Shown here one piece after another: positions 35,449 to 47,903 of a stretch of 64,000 bases of DNA (its first letter is position 1; each line of letters begins with the position of its first letter). The stretch is taken from NCBI GenBank assembly GCA_024509875.1, contig JAMPIV010003456.1, positions 1-64,000 on the forward strand, in the 5' to 3' direction. This stretch comes from Oreohelix idahoensis (lineage: Eukaryota > Mollusca > Gastropoda > Stylommatophora > Oreohelicidae). The notes below the pieces were generated by a model. The model saw only the letters and a list, made by a program, of their open reading frames with translations, was not told the DNA's origin and did no database searches. Both the position numbers and the translations under genes were made by a program.

Positions 35449-37284
35449 TCATGTGGAATCGTGTGGGCATCTGGACAGAATGTCCGCCATTACATTATCC
35501 GAACCACGGATAGCTCGAACCGAGAAATGAAATGGTTGAAGAGCTATGGCATAACGAGTGGACCTCGAGCTCTTCAAGTTTTTGCTCTGAATAGCAGTAA
35601 GCGCTTTCTGGTCGGTTTCCACAATGAAATGTGCGCCTAGAAGAAATCTTTGTAACTTCAGAATAGACCATACCATAGCCAATAACTCACGGTCTAAAAC
35701 CGAGTAATTCTTTTCTGCAGCATTTAATTTCCTAGAGATATACATCACCGGATGCAGAGTATCAGAATACTCCTGCATTAGTGCTGCCCCAATCCCAGTT
35801 GACGAGGCGTCACTTCGAAGAACAAAAGTCTTCTCAATAGTAGGTAACCTAAGAATAGGTGGAGATGAAAATAGGTCTTTAACCTGGTCCAATGAGGATT
35901 GACATTCTTTTGACCAGCGGATCAAATTAGGCGACCCTTTCTTCAATAAAGTAGAAAGCGGTGCCATAATGGAGGACAGATTCGGAATGAATCGTCCGTA
36001 GAATTGGATCAAACCTAATAGACTCCTTACTTGTTTCTTTGTCTTAGGGACCGAAATGTTAAGTATTTTTGAAACATTGTGGTCCTCTGTCTTTAAAAGA
36101 CCATGACCAACACGATGACCTAGGAAAGAAATCTCACTAAATCCTATAAAGGCTTTAGAGGGTTTTGCAGTCAAGTTATACTCGCGAAGAGTAGACAGTA
36201 ATTCGTATAAACCCAAATAGTGATCTTCCCAGGAATCACTGAATAGACAGATATCATCTAGATATGCTATGACATCTGTACGATATGCGAGAATTCGCCG
36301 CATCATGCGTACGAATGTAGCAGGGGCGTTCATAAGACCAAAAGGCATGAAATTCCATTGGAATAAACCCCTAGGTGTAGAAAAAGCTGTAAAAGGTTTG
36401 GCACGTTCAGTTAGCGGGACTTGCCAATAACCTTTAGACAAATCTAGTTTGGTAAAGAATCTAGAATTAGAAAGTTTATTGAGTAGCTCTTCTAATGAAG
36501 GCATAGGTTCAGCGTCGAACTTCGTAACTTGGTTCAATTTGCGATAATCTACGCAAATGCGAATGTTATTATCCTTCTTTCGAACAATAACCATAGACGA
36601 AGAGTATGCTGAAGTGGATGGTTCAATGATTTCCAAACGTATCATTTCATCCAATTCTTTTTCGACTTGAGACTGGAAATGGATAGGTATTGGATAGGGT
36701 CTGACTCTGATAGGATTATGATCAGTTAGCACAATGTCATGTTCAATGACATGTGTGTGTCCCGGGATGTCTGTAAGAACATCCTGAAATGTTTGCAACA
36801 TCGAAGAAACTTGTCGATGTTCCTCAGCGGAAAGATTTGGAGAAACGGTCACGTTTTTTCCAAGATTCCGTAGAAATAAGTGGGACCATAGAAAGAGGAA
36901 GATTGACATCAGAAAAAGTAGTTTCCTCATCCTGTATAACTGACAGCGATGAGTATTGACCATGAGGTACTTGAGAATTGTCCGTTGCCTGGAAAATAGG
37001 CTGCAAATAGTCTGGTCTTTCATGAAATTCCGTGAGCATATTTATGTGGAAAGTTTTATGCTTTCCATCAATATCGACAACATAGTCGACATCAGAAATT
37101 TTGGAGACTATTGCATATGGACCTTTCCATGCAATTAGAAGTCTGTTCTCCCTTGAAGGAAGTAGAACGAGAGCTTTGTCACCTGGACAAAGTTGTCGTA
37201 GACATCTATTCTTATTCGCAAACTGCCTTGCCTTTTCTTTAGCAAATTCGGAAGACGAAGTTGCTAGTCTGCATGCCTCAATGA
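35449..37284 (-). pseudogene. pol: Element B integrase C-terminus, RT and RNase H
   Basis: 37333-36824 gives the integrase tail with WKGPYAIVSKISDVDY (GPY/F module). After an extra base in a T run near 36854-36859, the frame 37023-35449 continues with SAEEHRQVSS, VDYRKLNQVTKFDAEPMPSL, FFTKLDLSKGYWQVPL, VIAYLDDICLFS (YLDD catalytic pair) and a complete RNase H (LRSDASSTGIGAAL, NYSVLDRELLAMVW, ETDQKALT). It ends DILSRCPHDST. RT motifs are intact; only the join to integrase is broken. Aligned RT differs from A by scattered conservative changes. Confidence 0.85.
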
Positions 37285-37504
37285 TTTTTTTTCCTAAGAG
37301 CAATGACGTACTCATAAGAAGACTGAGTCTCATCGCTAATATTATCGGCAGTGATTAGATCGTGAAGTAAAGACATAGGGCCGCGCGGTTGCGCGCCAAA
37401 GACAAGTTCAAAAGGGGAAAACCCCGTATGTTCATTGGGGACCTCTCTATACGCAAAGAGAGCCGCGGGTAAGACCCTGTCCCAATCCTGAGGATGATCC
37501 TCAG

Positions 37505-38731
37505 TTATTTTACCCAGTAAAGTTTTTTTAGAGTCCTATTTAAACGTTCGACCAACCCATTAGACATTGGGTGATAGATACTGCTGAGAGACCTTTTTAT
37601 ATGTAGCATAGACATTACCTGTGACATAGTGTCTGATATCAGTTGAGTGCCATGGTCTGACAATATTTCTCCGGGAAAACCCAAGCGAGAAAATATCAGC
37701 CAAAGAGCGTCTGCGATATCAGCAGTTGAGATGCTCTTGAGAGGTATTGCCTCTGGCCAACGTGTGCACATATCGACACATGTAAGAATAAATTGATGCC
37801 CTCTAGCCGACTTAATTCTAAAAGGACCGATAATATCTATTGCCATTTTTTGAAAAGGGCGAATTGGAATGTCAGCAGCCTGAATAGGCGCAGCATGTCG
37901 TGGTCCTTTAGATTTGACCTCCTGACATACTTTGCAAGAGCGACAGTACATTCGTATGTCCTTGCTCACAAATGGCCAAAAGAAAGCCGCAAGAACTCTC
38001 GACTTTGTACGGGAAAAACCCATATGTCCAGCACATTGCGAGTCATGAGCATGTTGCAATATTTGCACCCTCATGCTCTTAGGCACAAGAATTTGTGAAT
38101 GAGTGGATGTAGTCGAGTCTTGTACCATACGTACAAGTACGCCGTTCTTCATAGAAATCCAAGATTTTCTATTAGTATTTTGATTAGGATCACCTTTTTT
38201 TGCTAGAATGAAGAATTTTTGTAACGACGGATCTTCTTCTTGCAATTTGATAAATGAGTCACGTGTAATAGTCAAGTGACTATTTTGTTCATTTACTTCA
38301 TCATTATTAGTTAATGAAGTTTGAGGTGGATCCAGAGCATGTGCTCTTGTGACCACCGTATTGGTAGCTTCAATGTTTTGCTCTTCCCAAACAGCAATCT
38401 GCTGTGGGGTACATTCCCTAACTCCGTGAATACGACCAATAATAAGGTCCGCAATAGGGTTTGGAAGTAGACACGCGTGGACCTCTCCCGTGAAGAAAGG
38501 AGTAGCAATATGTATTATGGCAGTAGGATATTTTTCCAACGTGCCACCAAATGTGACACATTTGATGACCTTTCCTGTAGCACAGAATGGATCTACAAGA
38601 GATTGCCTAACCCCGACAGTAGTACATCCAGAATCAAACAACACCGAGACTGGATTACTATTTACAAGCCCCTTATGTAATATAAGAGAACCTCTCCCAT
38701 CATGAGCAACATTAGCAGGAAGAGCGGGCAA
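37505..38731 (-). pseudogene. pol: Element B protease and integrase
   Basis: 408 codons open. Protease: VLFDSGCTTVGVRQ and ADLIIGRIHGVRE. Integrase: HAHDSQCAGHMG, MYCRSCKVCQ (HHCC), MAIDIIGPFR, LSDHGTQLIS and SNGLVERLN (D-D-35-E). It ends prematurely after NRTLKK because of an extra base in a T run at 37523-37529. A further extra base at about 37285-37292 separates it from the C-terminal module. Catalytic residues are all present. Confidence 0.85.
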
Positions 38732-38739
38732 AGGATGAC

Positions 38740-40413
38740 CACAGCTTAGAGTACTAATGGTTTTCGGATCAAATAAAGTACTGCATTGGATACATTTATT
38801 TGCCCTACCAAAGTCAAAAGATGAGCATCCGATAGCATTATGGTCTTTATCATTATTAACCTGTTTATCTGCTCCCTGAGATTCTTGTTGAACAGAGTTT
38901 GTCTGTTGATATCTTTTTCTCTCTTCTGTTGCGATCTACCGCGACCATTATTGCCTCTGCAATTATCATTAAAGTCCCTACTGTAATTTTTATCCTGGTT
39001 TGCGTTCCAGTTTCCATAACTGTCATTACCATCTCTATGCTGTTGAGAACCTCTATTATCTTGGTATTGAGGTCTCTGCAAAAAATGTTTTCCCTCTATA
39101 CCGATTACCTTTATGAAAATTTCTAAAGTTACCGGGAATAGAATACCGTGTAATATTAGGTTGTCTCCAGTTCTGGGAAGAAGAATCTCCCTGAAATTGA
39201 TTACCATGGTTCTGGGCATAATTACGGTTACTCTTTTTATTGAAATTTTGCTGGCTACCCTGAAATTTACGCATAAAATTCGGGCCATAAGGTGCTGCCG
39301 AAGCAACTGGCAGACCTTCTTTTACCTTAGAGTTGCTAATGGTTATGTGAGGATGTGCAGTAACATACTGGCTACAGTATTCTTCCATTTCTTTTATATT
39401 TTTAGGCTTACGCTCATGAAGAAAAGAAAGAAAAGCTTCATTAACAGAAGACATAACCTTGTCTCTAAGAAGTAAGTCCATGAGGGCTTCAAATGTACTT
39501 TCTGTCTTAGAAAGCTCAACCCATCGTAAAAAAGTAAGACGTATGCCTGAGATGAATTCTGAGAATTCAACTCCAGTTTCTGGTAACATGTTTTTAAATT
39601 TTAGACGATATCCGTCTTCGTTAAGTTGGTACTTCTTTAACAATGCCGCCCTGACAACCTCATAGTTGTTCTTGTCAGACACATCTACCATACCCAACAA
39701 AGTCAAAGCATCACCTCTAAGTATCTTGGACAGATGATAAACATATAATGTTTTATCTATATTATGCACCTTACATGCACTTTCAAATCTATCTAGATAA
39801 AATGTTATATCATCAATTGAAGCATTGAATGCTGGTAAATTAAGCTTGAAATCAACAGCATTAGACTTATTAGCAGATGATACCTTATTAGCATCATTAG
39901 CATTACTAGATAATTTCAACTTTTCTAACTCCAAAGCTAAGAGTTTTTCTTCATGTTCCATTTTTGCTTTTCTCTCATCAGACTCTCTTTGTAACCTTCT
40001 TTCCTCAGCCTCAGCCTGTAACTTTTTTCTAATCTTTTATTTTCAGCCTCTATTTCAAGTCTCTTATTTTCAGCTTCTTTTTCAAGTCTCTTATTTTCAG
40101 CTTCTTTTTCAAGTCTCTTATTTTCAGCTTCTTTTTCAAGTCTCTTATTTTCAAGCTCAGCCTGAAGTCTCTTCTCCTGAGATTCTGCTTCTCTTTTTTG
40201 TTTTTCCATTTCCATTTGTAATCTCTTTTCATCTACCTGCATCTGCAGTTTTAAATTTTCAGCATCTATTCTCTTTTGTTCAGTTAGTTCTTTCATTTTC
40301 TTTTCCTCCGACTTCAATGCCTTGGCATATTGAACAGTCGCAAATTCTTCTAATTTATCACCTGTCTTCCCAAGGGCTTTACCCTGCTCAATAAAGTACT
40401 CAAATGTAGACAT
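38740..40413 (-). pseudogene. gag: Element B gag and nucleocapsid
   Basis: Begins MSTFEYFIEQGKALGKTGDK (40413). A charged helix follows with four near-perfect 9-residue repeats (LEKEAENKR, 27-bp units at 40060-40150). The frame changes near 40020 and the capsid domain follows (FKLNLPAFNASIDDITFYLD, YEVVRAALLKKYQLNEDGYR, SFLHERKPKNIKEMEEYC). Here the frame passes smoothly through the site where A and C are shifted. The nucleocapsid is Asn/Arg/Gln-rich and includes CIQCSTLF...STLSCGH. Further frame changes lie near 39.1, 38.93 and 38.74 kb. Confidence 0.82.
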
Positions 40414-40831
40414 GATGTCTAAAATGTGAGTACAGAACCTGAAATAATTAATTATCTTATTTCAATCTTAATAGCACAAGACTTAATAAAGTGCTTGTAT
40501 AATTACTATGTTCACTCCAATCTCTGTGGGAAACAAGACTTGACACCAATTTGTATTATCAGTTGTACAATAATATCACAAGTCACCTCTTAATTATCAG
40601 TGCACTACCCAAATCAGTGCATAACCATCAGTTATTTATCATAACTGCACTACAATAGTGCATAAGGAAAAAACCACCAGCTAGTTATGATAAGTGCACT
40701 ATAGATCAATAGTGCATGAGCATATATGTAACAATAGTGAAAGCTAACTATGCAAGAACTATGCAAACAATAACAAGACAATGTAAACAATAACAAAGTA
40801 CCAACAATGTAAACAAAACAAAGATCAAAGT

Positions 40832-40943
40832 CAATGTAAACAATAACAAAGATCAGAGTCAATGTAAACAATAACAAAGATCAACGTCAATGTAAACAAT
40901 AACAAAGATCAGAGTCAATGTAAACAATAACAAAGATCAAACA
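40832..40943 (+). repeat. 28-bp tandem repeat in the element B leader
   Basis: Four units of CAATGTAAACAATAACAAAG plus ATCAGAGT, starting at 40832, 40860, 40888 and 40916. One unit reads ATCAACGT. Absent from the A/C leaders. Confidence 0.9.
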
Positions 40944-41202
40944 ATACGAAAACATTCGCATAAGTCAAATAAATAAACAGCGAAACTAAAAAGAATATGA
41001 TGACAGAATGCGAAGATATGACAAACAAATGACGCTACAGTATATACACAAAAATTTACGTGAAGAACTGAATAATAGAAAAGAGGAGACCTACAAATAC
41101 AAACAATTGAAATCGAAACTAAAAAAACAGAAAGAAAGAGAAAAACAAAAAAAATATACAAAAAACGAAAATAAAGCACAACTCGTCACAACTAAACAGA
41201 TA

Positions 41203-41245
41203 TAGCAACGATTGTCGCTAGCAAATTTCACAATAGGAAATTCGC
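41203..41245 (-). promoter_or_regulatory. Conserved leader hairpin pair, element B
   Basis: Minus strand: GCGAATTTC pairs with GAAATTTGC, then TAGCGAC with GTTGCTA. Relative to A/C, one T-G pair has become C-G and one G-C pair has become G-T, so pairing is retained. The surrounding leader is otherwise diverged. Confidence 0.55.
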
Positions 41246-41922
41246 ACAGTCCCTAACGAAAACGCTAACACTAGAACCTCTGTGACGTGGTATCATCTAC
41301 TGAAAGACACCGCCCAACCGAGAAAACCCGCAGAAATATAAACATATAAATACAAATCCAAATAACATATAACATGTAAACATATAAAGAGTGCGAAAAA
41401 TGTGATAGACAGAAGGCTCAGTTAGAACATAAGGGCACAGTTCACAAACAAAACAGGCCACTTAACTTCTATGTATCCACAACGTCAGCACAGTTCAGAA
41501 CAGGATGTGATCAGCATTCTTAGGACAACGATCCAACGTTGATCCATATCTGCTCTCGTAAACTGCCATGACGAAGGAAATGAGCTTCTAACAGGAAACA
41601 GCTTTTGACAGGAAACAGCTTCTGAACTTGACCTTCTGAATCTGCAACAGTAATTCTGAGACCGGAACAGTTGTTACGGCACTTGTCCTTCTTCTCAACA
41701 GATCAGGAAATCCATTCGCTCGGTACTTGTCCTTCTATTTGTAGACAAACTTCAATACCGCCGAGCAGCGCCGGGTAGTTTCAAAATATCAACAACTGTC
41801 AGTACTGCTGCGTCTTTCAAAAAATTTCATCAAAGGTGATGAATAGCAACTGCAATGTTGTCTTGTAGTCTGCTGATGATGTCTGGGTTTGTTGACCCCC
41901 TTGAGAGTTGGTACCAGAATAA

Positions 41923-41940
41923 ACCAACTATTGGCCACCA
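41923..41940 (-). promoter_or_regulatory. Element B primer-binding site (candidate)
   Basis: Five bases after the 5' LTR the minus strand reads TGGTGGCCAATAGTTGG, sharing TGGTGG and CCA with A's site. Confidence 0.45.
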
Positions 41941-41945
41941 TGAAT

Positions 41946-43282
41946 TGATAAGGGTGGAATTAGGATGCCGTCGAATTACCACCTATCTATCGACACCAGG
42001 TATTACAATGCAAGATGTGGGTGTCTTATCTGGTTTAGATTGTGTTGCTGTTGTGTGTTGCAGTAGAACAGTTCACAGGGTACCCCACAGGCAACATGAC
42101 GTGTAGAGTCATAAAAATGGTAACTTCGCTTTAGGTCTATACCACTTCTTGCACGCCACAAAACAGTCATGATACTTATGTTATGATCAGCCTAGTATAA
42201 CGAAAGCAGCATTCAAACTCATGTTAACCGACAGTCATGTAGAAGTCAAGACTCAATAGTTGTATGGAAAACAAATATCATAGCGAAGCTTGATAAATAA
42301 TACATATAACTTCTGCAACCGTGGTCAGCTGCAGATCCTTAATGTTCATAGACAATAATAATTATTCCTTCCTGATGCTAGCAGATCAGTTGTATACAAT
42401 AAGTCCGTTCACTGTCTGCACGTGAATAGCATACATGGGCTACAGGTCAGCTCGACCTTTATAATGTTCCTAAGTCTAACCATCTGACTTGGACGTGATC
42501 TCGATATAACGAATCCTGGAACACAGACAATAGTCTTGTTGGTCTAGAGCGACCCATAGATATATAACTAGTTCAGGTATAAAGATACCGGTGACTTAAT
42601 CCTAGTCAAAGTACCTCTCCATTTTGAATCACACAGGCGAGCAAAAAGGCGACAAAATGACGAACCTCTAGATGATAGCCTAAAGTTCGATACAAGAGGA
42701 ATTACCTTATTTCGGAAAATCAACCATGAACATATGCCTCCAGGCAGGCTTGAATAATACGGGGAAATAGTCTAGTTAGCTAACTAACTCACAAAGACAA
42801 TATATTTCCCTCAGAGAATCACAAGACGCAGTCGCGTCCGCTCGCTAATCAGTCCATTTCTCAACTGCCCGACCTGGGCGGAACAACAAACGACAACCCA
42901 GTCGAGACATGCGCAGAGTGACAATCTCTGAGTCGCTGTTCACAATAAGACGATTCTAAGAACATTCGAGATAAAAGTCTTACACAGTCGCGCCTTTTAT
43001 GGACATGAACAGAAGCGTTAAGAAAGGTTTCAAACATCTACAACAGTTGACTGATACTACCAAATAAGGAGATATGGTCACGCTTCGTTCAAGACATTAT
43101 AGACCGAACGTGTCTCTATACAAGAGAAGGTAAACTCATAAAAAATAGCAGTATCGATATATCGGGTTCTGTCCCTTTGACCATAAAATATATATAACAT
43201 GCATTTCAGTCAAATAATGATCATACATACGAAAAACGATCATACAAAGACTTTGGAAAAAAGTAATTATTTGTGCGTAACA
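41946..43282 (-). repeat. Element B 5' LTR
   Basis: 1337 bp, paired with 33343-34681, followed by the right GTGCC duplication. The poly(A) hexamer of the 3' LTR reads CACTTCTTG here, so it is lost. Confidence 0.9.
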
Positions 43283-43287
43283 GTGCC

Positions 43288-44039
43288 CAGAACCAGAGTA
43301 CAGTATTTTAGCTCTGTACAGTTGGAGAGCCCTCTTGGATGGCGGGTAATGTACAGCATGCCGAACATTTCTTCCTCCTAGTGTGGAGTCAGATGTGACG
43401 GTCCTTTAAATGCAAGCCAAGCTGGAGAAATTGGAGCTCATGACTTCAACTCAACACGTTTCAGAATGGCAGAAAAGCCACAGGAAAAACCTAGATCTAC
43501 AGTGTAGATAATACCTTGGAGCCTTCAACTTGGTATTGGCTGCTAAAAAGCGAGAAGCTCAGCAGCCCTTGTTAAACAACAACAACATGGCCACAATATT
43601 TTGGCTGTCTAATTTTGATCTCCTTCATTAATTATTGTCTTCATTCCTAGGTTTGCTATGACCTCTTTATTTGTTTTCTTCTCTTTCCATAACATGTGCC
43701 CCATTCTTCTACATCAACATCTCAAAGACCTCAATTCTTTCTTCAAATTGCTAATTGGTAAGAATGTACACTTTATAAGTTGTTGTTTGGTTTCTTTCAT
43801 TATTGATTATTTTAAAGTGCAACTTTCTAAAATTTCTTGCACTGAGCTTCAGTGGCTATAATTCAAACTGTGTAATTTATTCTATCATTTCTAAGACATC
43901 TGTTGTACAATTCTATGTTGTGGAAACTTGGCTCGTGTTATTTAGTTTTAATTAAGTATGTAGCTTTGTTAGCGGCGGTGTCAAGAACCATTGATAGCCA
44001 GTTGTGTGTAAGGGCTTGCTGTTTTATATTGTTATGTTA
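43288..44039. other. No gene recognised
   Basis: Sequence to the right of element B's insertion. AT-rich, no supported frame. Confidence 0.4.
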
Positions 44040-44237
44040 TCACTGAGTTCGAAACCTGACAACGTAAGCAGCATTCTACTTATCTGTAAATGGGCACACT
44101 GACTCTACTCTGGAGCTGGTGAAGGCGAAAAGCAGCGAGGAGGAGAACTGGTCACGCCCCTCATAAAGCTGGCCTAGCACAGTGAATTCTCTAACATCTT
44201 ACACCCAAGCGTCAGTATCTGCTAAGGGACTACCTAT
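44040..44237 (+). repeat. tRNA-derived SINE, 5'-truncated
   Basis: Starts at a B-box-like GAGTTCGAAACCTGAC, then ATCTGTAAATGGGCACACTG, CTGGTCACGCCCC, CTAGCACAGTGAATTCTC and the tail GGGACTACCTATATC, matching the other copies in order. Confidence 0.7.
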
Positions 44238-45017
44238 ATCTTGTTATGTTATCACAATTAATTTATATTAACGATAACACCACAAGAATGTGTTATAAAC
44301 GATCATTTCGGGGTTATGAGGGATCGCAGCAAAAATATGAAAACGGAACATTTAAAGTATACGTCATTTCAATTATTTCCCAAATAAAGAAATTGTCTTA
44401 TCCATTCCATCCGTATCATATTTGCCCCATCTTTTTCTCACCAAAGTGGCTATATAATTTTTTTTTTTTTGTCGCGTTTTCTGGCCGGGGAACTAAATGC
44501 AGGCCTGTTGAAACAACCTACGTTTTGTTCCCAATATACATGGCGCCGGATGCTTTCTTTTTTCAAGAAATATTCATGTCTCTATTGCTTTTCTGTGACA
44601 AGATTTCTGAAATTTTCCCTCATATATAGTAATAAATTCGGGTATGTGTGAATATAAGGGTCTCCACCATATCTATATCTATATAGCCAATGAAGCCTCA
44701 GGATACATGAAGCCTCAATGCTTTCGTGCCACTGTTTTCGTACTTCGGCAGCAAAACGGAAATAACCACACCGGAATTTAGTGCCGTCTTCAGGGCATGC
44801 ATACTTCTGCATAATTAAACATTTTCTTCTCTTCTTCTCCATGGAAGTATTATCCTAACGACAGTTTGAACAGGAACACTACGGCAGTTTTGCAATCACC
44901 GAGGAATTTCGAACTTGAAGACCTGTATTACTGAACGTTTCAGATCTTCCTTTTCGTAAGACATACATGAAATAAAATCTATTCCCCAGCGCCGTTTTTT
45001 TTTAATTTAATGACGAG
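44238..45017. other. No gene recognised
   Basis: AT-rich spacer between two SINEs; no gene, RNA or named repeat recognised. Confidence 0.4.
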
Positions 45018-45275
45018 CATCTGTTTGGCAGAGAGGTTAGAGTGCTGGTCTCTCGCGGCAAAGGTGCCGGGTTAGATTCACGGTATCGACACGCTCTAGT
45101 CTACCAGCTGTAAATGGGTACATGACTTTCCCCTCTTAAGTTATCGAAATAAAAGGGAAGCGAGAAAGCGAAATGGTCACCCTATCTCTCGACCCTGGAC
45201 TAAGTATTGTGAAGTCTCTAACACGTCACTACCCACTACGACAGTATCTGGGACTACCTTTAATGATCCATTAAT
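45018..45275 (+). repeat. tRNA-derived SINE, near full length
   Basis: The best plus-strand copy: A-box-like TTTGGCAGAGAGGTTAGAGT, B-box-like GGGTTAGATTCACGG, AGCTGTAAATGGGTACATG, ATGGTCACCC, GACTAAGTATTGTGAAGTC and the tail TGGGACTACCTTTAATGATC. The head-to-B-box spacing fits a tRNA. Confidence 0.8.
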
Positions 45276-45417
45276 GATATGACACAGATTGCATAAATTA
45301 GGAACGCGTTTTTTTTTTGTAGGACATGCCCGATTATTATTCTTTCTTTACTCACTACACTCTTTGTAACTACAACATTTTTTTTTTCTGGTGCCACAAT
45401 ATTCTATACATTCAAGT

Positions 45418-45638
45418 TTGATCTGCCTGATGATGATCTCACACACTTCTTGGACGGGAAGAAAGATGCAATCAAGTTTCCACCTGCCAGTGCAAAGGGG
45501 ACTTTTGGGGAACAGCTGGACGAAGCCTTGGCAAAAGAGTTGGATAACAACCTGAAGCAGATAACTTTTGGAGAAGGAGCTGGAAAATCTTCGGCGACAT
45601 TAATATGCCCTGCACTGTCGCAAAGTGTTCGGAGTCAG
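45418..45638 (+). CDS. Candidate internal exon of an unidentified host gene
   Basis: A continuously open 221-bp segment begins after a T-rich tract and ATTCAAG, and ends CAG before GTAGGC, a good splice donor. The frame is open upstream as well. The product is ordinary-looking soluble protein: FDLPDDDLTHFLDGKKDAIK, a helix-prone TFGEQLDEALAKELDNN, then ITFGEGAGKSSATL. Composition differs from the repeats around it. I do not recognise the protein. GAGKS resembles part of a P-loop but lacks the GxxxxGK spacing. The acceptor is not a perfect CAG and flanking exons are not visible, so this may be chance. Confidence 0.4.
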
Positions 45639-45933
45639 GTAGGCAAGGGAAAGTAACCCACCCCCGCGAAAAAGTAGAAGACAAATTTTAAAGTGCGACG
45701 GAACGAACGGAGTAATTTTGTCTTCTCTTTGTTACTTTCACAATTGCCTCCACGGCTGGCGGCGAGTTGTGGATTTTAAAGTTGCTACACAAAAGTGAAA
45801 TGGGTTCATTTTCGATCCAAGACAATAGGAGGCTGAGACACTTGGTAGTCAATGACCTAAGTGGGGCCCGCACCTCTTAGAGTGTAAAGGAGTGTACTGG
45901 GCCGAAACACTTGTCTGATGGGCGGACTTCGTC

Positions 45934-46047
<114 letters not shown>

Positions 46048-46234
46048 GATGATCAGATTTGCCTCATGTTGTATCGCTCTGTAAAGAGTTTTCCTATCAT
46101 GGCCTCAAGAGATCTTGCCTTTTTTACATAGCTCTCTTCCATATGATAGGATCTACAGCTCTATGTAACACTAGAGAACTGTACTACTTTCACTGACTAC
46201 AACAGATCTGTAACATCAAACAATCAATCAATAC

Positions 46235-47080
46235 CCTTTAGCTCCCCCAAGGAGCATAGACCTTCAACAAACAATGCCAAGTCTTCCAGTCCTGATGCCA
46301 TCGGCTCAAGTTCTTTTTCATGTTTTTCCTCATCATTTTCACCTCTGTATCCAGTTCTCTTCGTGTTGTTTTATGGTCCAGCTCTGCCACCCCTTCCCGC
46401 GGACTCCATAAAACAAGGGACTGCCTTGTAATGCCATCAACAAGTCTCCTCAATGTGTGTCCTATCCATCGCCAGCGTCTTCCTCCTGAACTCTTGTTCT
46501 ATGGTATTTGTCTGGCACTTGTCATTCAATTCCACATTTGTGACTTTGTCCATACCATTTCAGTCCTTCTATTCTACGCAAGCACCCGTTTATAAAAGTC
46601 TGCAGCCCTTTGGTTGTTTGTTTTTGTTGCTCTCCCTGTCTAAGAGCCATACAATATTACTGACTTGACATTTGACGAGTTAAGGATTCTTATTTTTCGC
46701 GTTGGTCTTTTCTCTTGTTCTCCATACGTTTCCCAACGCAATGAAAGCACTCTTGCCCCCTGTAATCCTACCTTGATATCACTGTCCGTCCCCTCCAACT
46801 CTGTCCTACACCACTGCCAAGACATGGGTGCACGACTCCGCATCCTCTAGTGGCGTTTCCTCAAGTTCAACCCCTGCTATCACCTCTTGCATTTATTCTC
46901 TCTTGCATTTATAATCTTTGTACTCGCCCCTGTGCGTCGCCAATCCCACCTGCTGTGACCTCCAATTGAGCAAACTTTCATTCTCTCTTGCATCCGATTA
47001 TGGCCATGGGACAGAAGAGCCAAGTCATCCGCAAAATCCAGATCATCAAGCTATCCAGTCAGACTCCACCGGTTTTCCAC
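46235..47080 (-). pseudogene. LINE ORF2 fragment with RT FADD box
   Basis: On the minus strand near 47045-46980 the frame reads LDDLDFADDLALLSHGHNRM, the catalytic box of a non-LTR retrotransposon RT, with a stop just before it. Further on, SNVKSVILYGS (near 46650) is the usual post-RT motif. The end (46453-46238) gives WHQDWKTWHCLLKVYAPWGS, a typical ORF2 C-terminus. Frame changes and stops lie between these blocks. The motifs suggest an RTE-like clade, but only loosely. Confidence 0.75.
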
Positions 47081-47903
47081 CTTATGTCGTGTGACGTCGA
47101 TGTTTTCACAATCCACTCCATTTCTAGTAAGAAAAGAAATGGAGACAAGAGGCATCTCTCTGTTGTAAAATTTTACATCTGTATGACAGCCACGCTCAAA
47201 CTCCCTGCTAAAAAATTAGCTATAAATATTTGAATCTATAAACCAAAAAAACCTAACCTATAGGATTTGAAATTTGTCTAAGAACCCAGTCAAATTTACC
47301 GCCAAAAAATGTATCTAGTGTATTTGAATTTATCTAGGAACCAAGTCAAAAGTTAAAACCGCCCAACAAAAATTATCTAAGAGTATAGTACAAATTTAAC
47401 AAAACCATCAAATTGTTTCCTTTTCTTGTAGTGATAAGAAAATTTTGGTTGACGTGACAAAAGATTCTATTTTTTGTGTTTTTTGACCAAAGAAGAAGAA
47501 GATATTTTATTTCTTAACAACTAAAGATAGTTAAACAGAAGGAAAATATATCAAATTATAGCGCTGATATTTGCTTAACACATAAGCAATGAATAGTCAC
47601 GCATGATAAAATTTTATTGTAGTAGAAAATTAGTTTTAAGTGATATTTTCACATCAGGGTAATGCCAAATTTTAATTACTTAAAGATTACCCAGATTGAA
47701 AATGCAAAGGAATAATTAAGGGAAAAATCATAGATAAAACGATAGAGAGCAATTGGCCGTTTAGTTATTACTGTTTTGATAATTAAAATCGGTTCCATTA
47801 ACAACTGTAATATAAAATATTAAAATTTTAGTCAGATTATACAAACACGCTCAGATTCGCATCAGTCAATAGTCTCTAAAAATAATTTTTGACTGTCTTT
47901 CTG
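47081..47903. other. No gene recognised
   Basis: AT-rich. Contains repeated variants of CTAAGAACCCAGTCAAATTT / CTAGGAACCAAGTCAAAAGT near 47278-47355, a weak two-copy duplication. Confidence 0.4.

Larger units (their letters stand above)
40414..41922 (-). other. Element B leader
   Basis: A ~1.5-kb leader, mostly unlike A's. It shares a TTCTGCGGGTTTT / TCGGTTGG block (near 41310-41335) and the hairpin pair with the A/C leaders. A CAG at 40439-40441 lies 25 bases before the gag ATG. It also holds a 28-bp tandem repeat. Confidence 0.65.
33343..43282 (-). mobile_element. Element B: Gmr1-like retrotransposon, second subfamily
   Basis: LTRs at 33343-34681 and 41946-43282 (TGATAAGGGT...TGTGCGTAACA on the plus strand) are flanked by perfect GTGCC duplications (33338-33342, 43283-43287). 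I count about 35 differences between the LTRs, so B is older than A. Order on the minus strand: leader, gag, protease, integrase, RT, RNase H. Its protease-integrase-RT proteins are clearly close to A's (most residues identical in aligned motifs), but its LTRs share nothing recognisable with A's. Several single-base frame breaks are present, mostly in homopolymers. Confidence 0.92.

Noticed and set aside
45018..45090. tRNA gene
   Set aside because: A- and B-box-like sequences are present but the arms do not fold as a full tRNA, and a SINE body follows.
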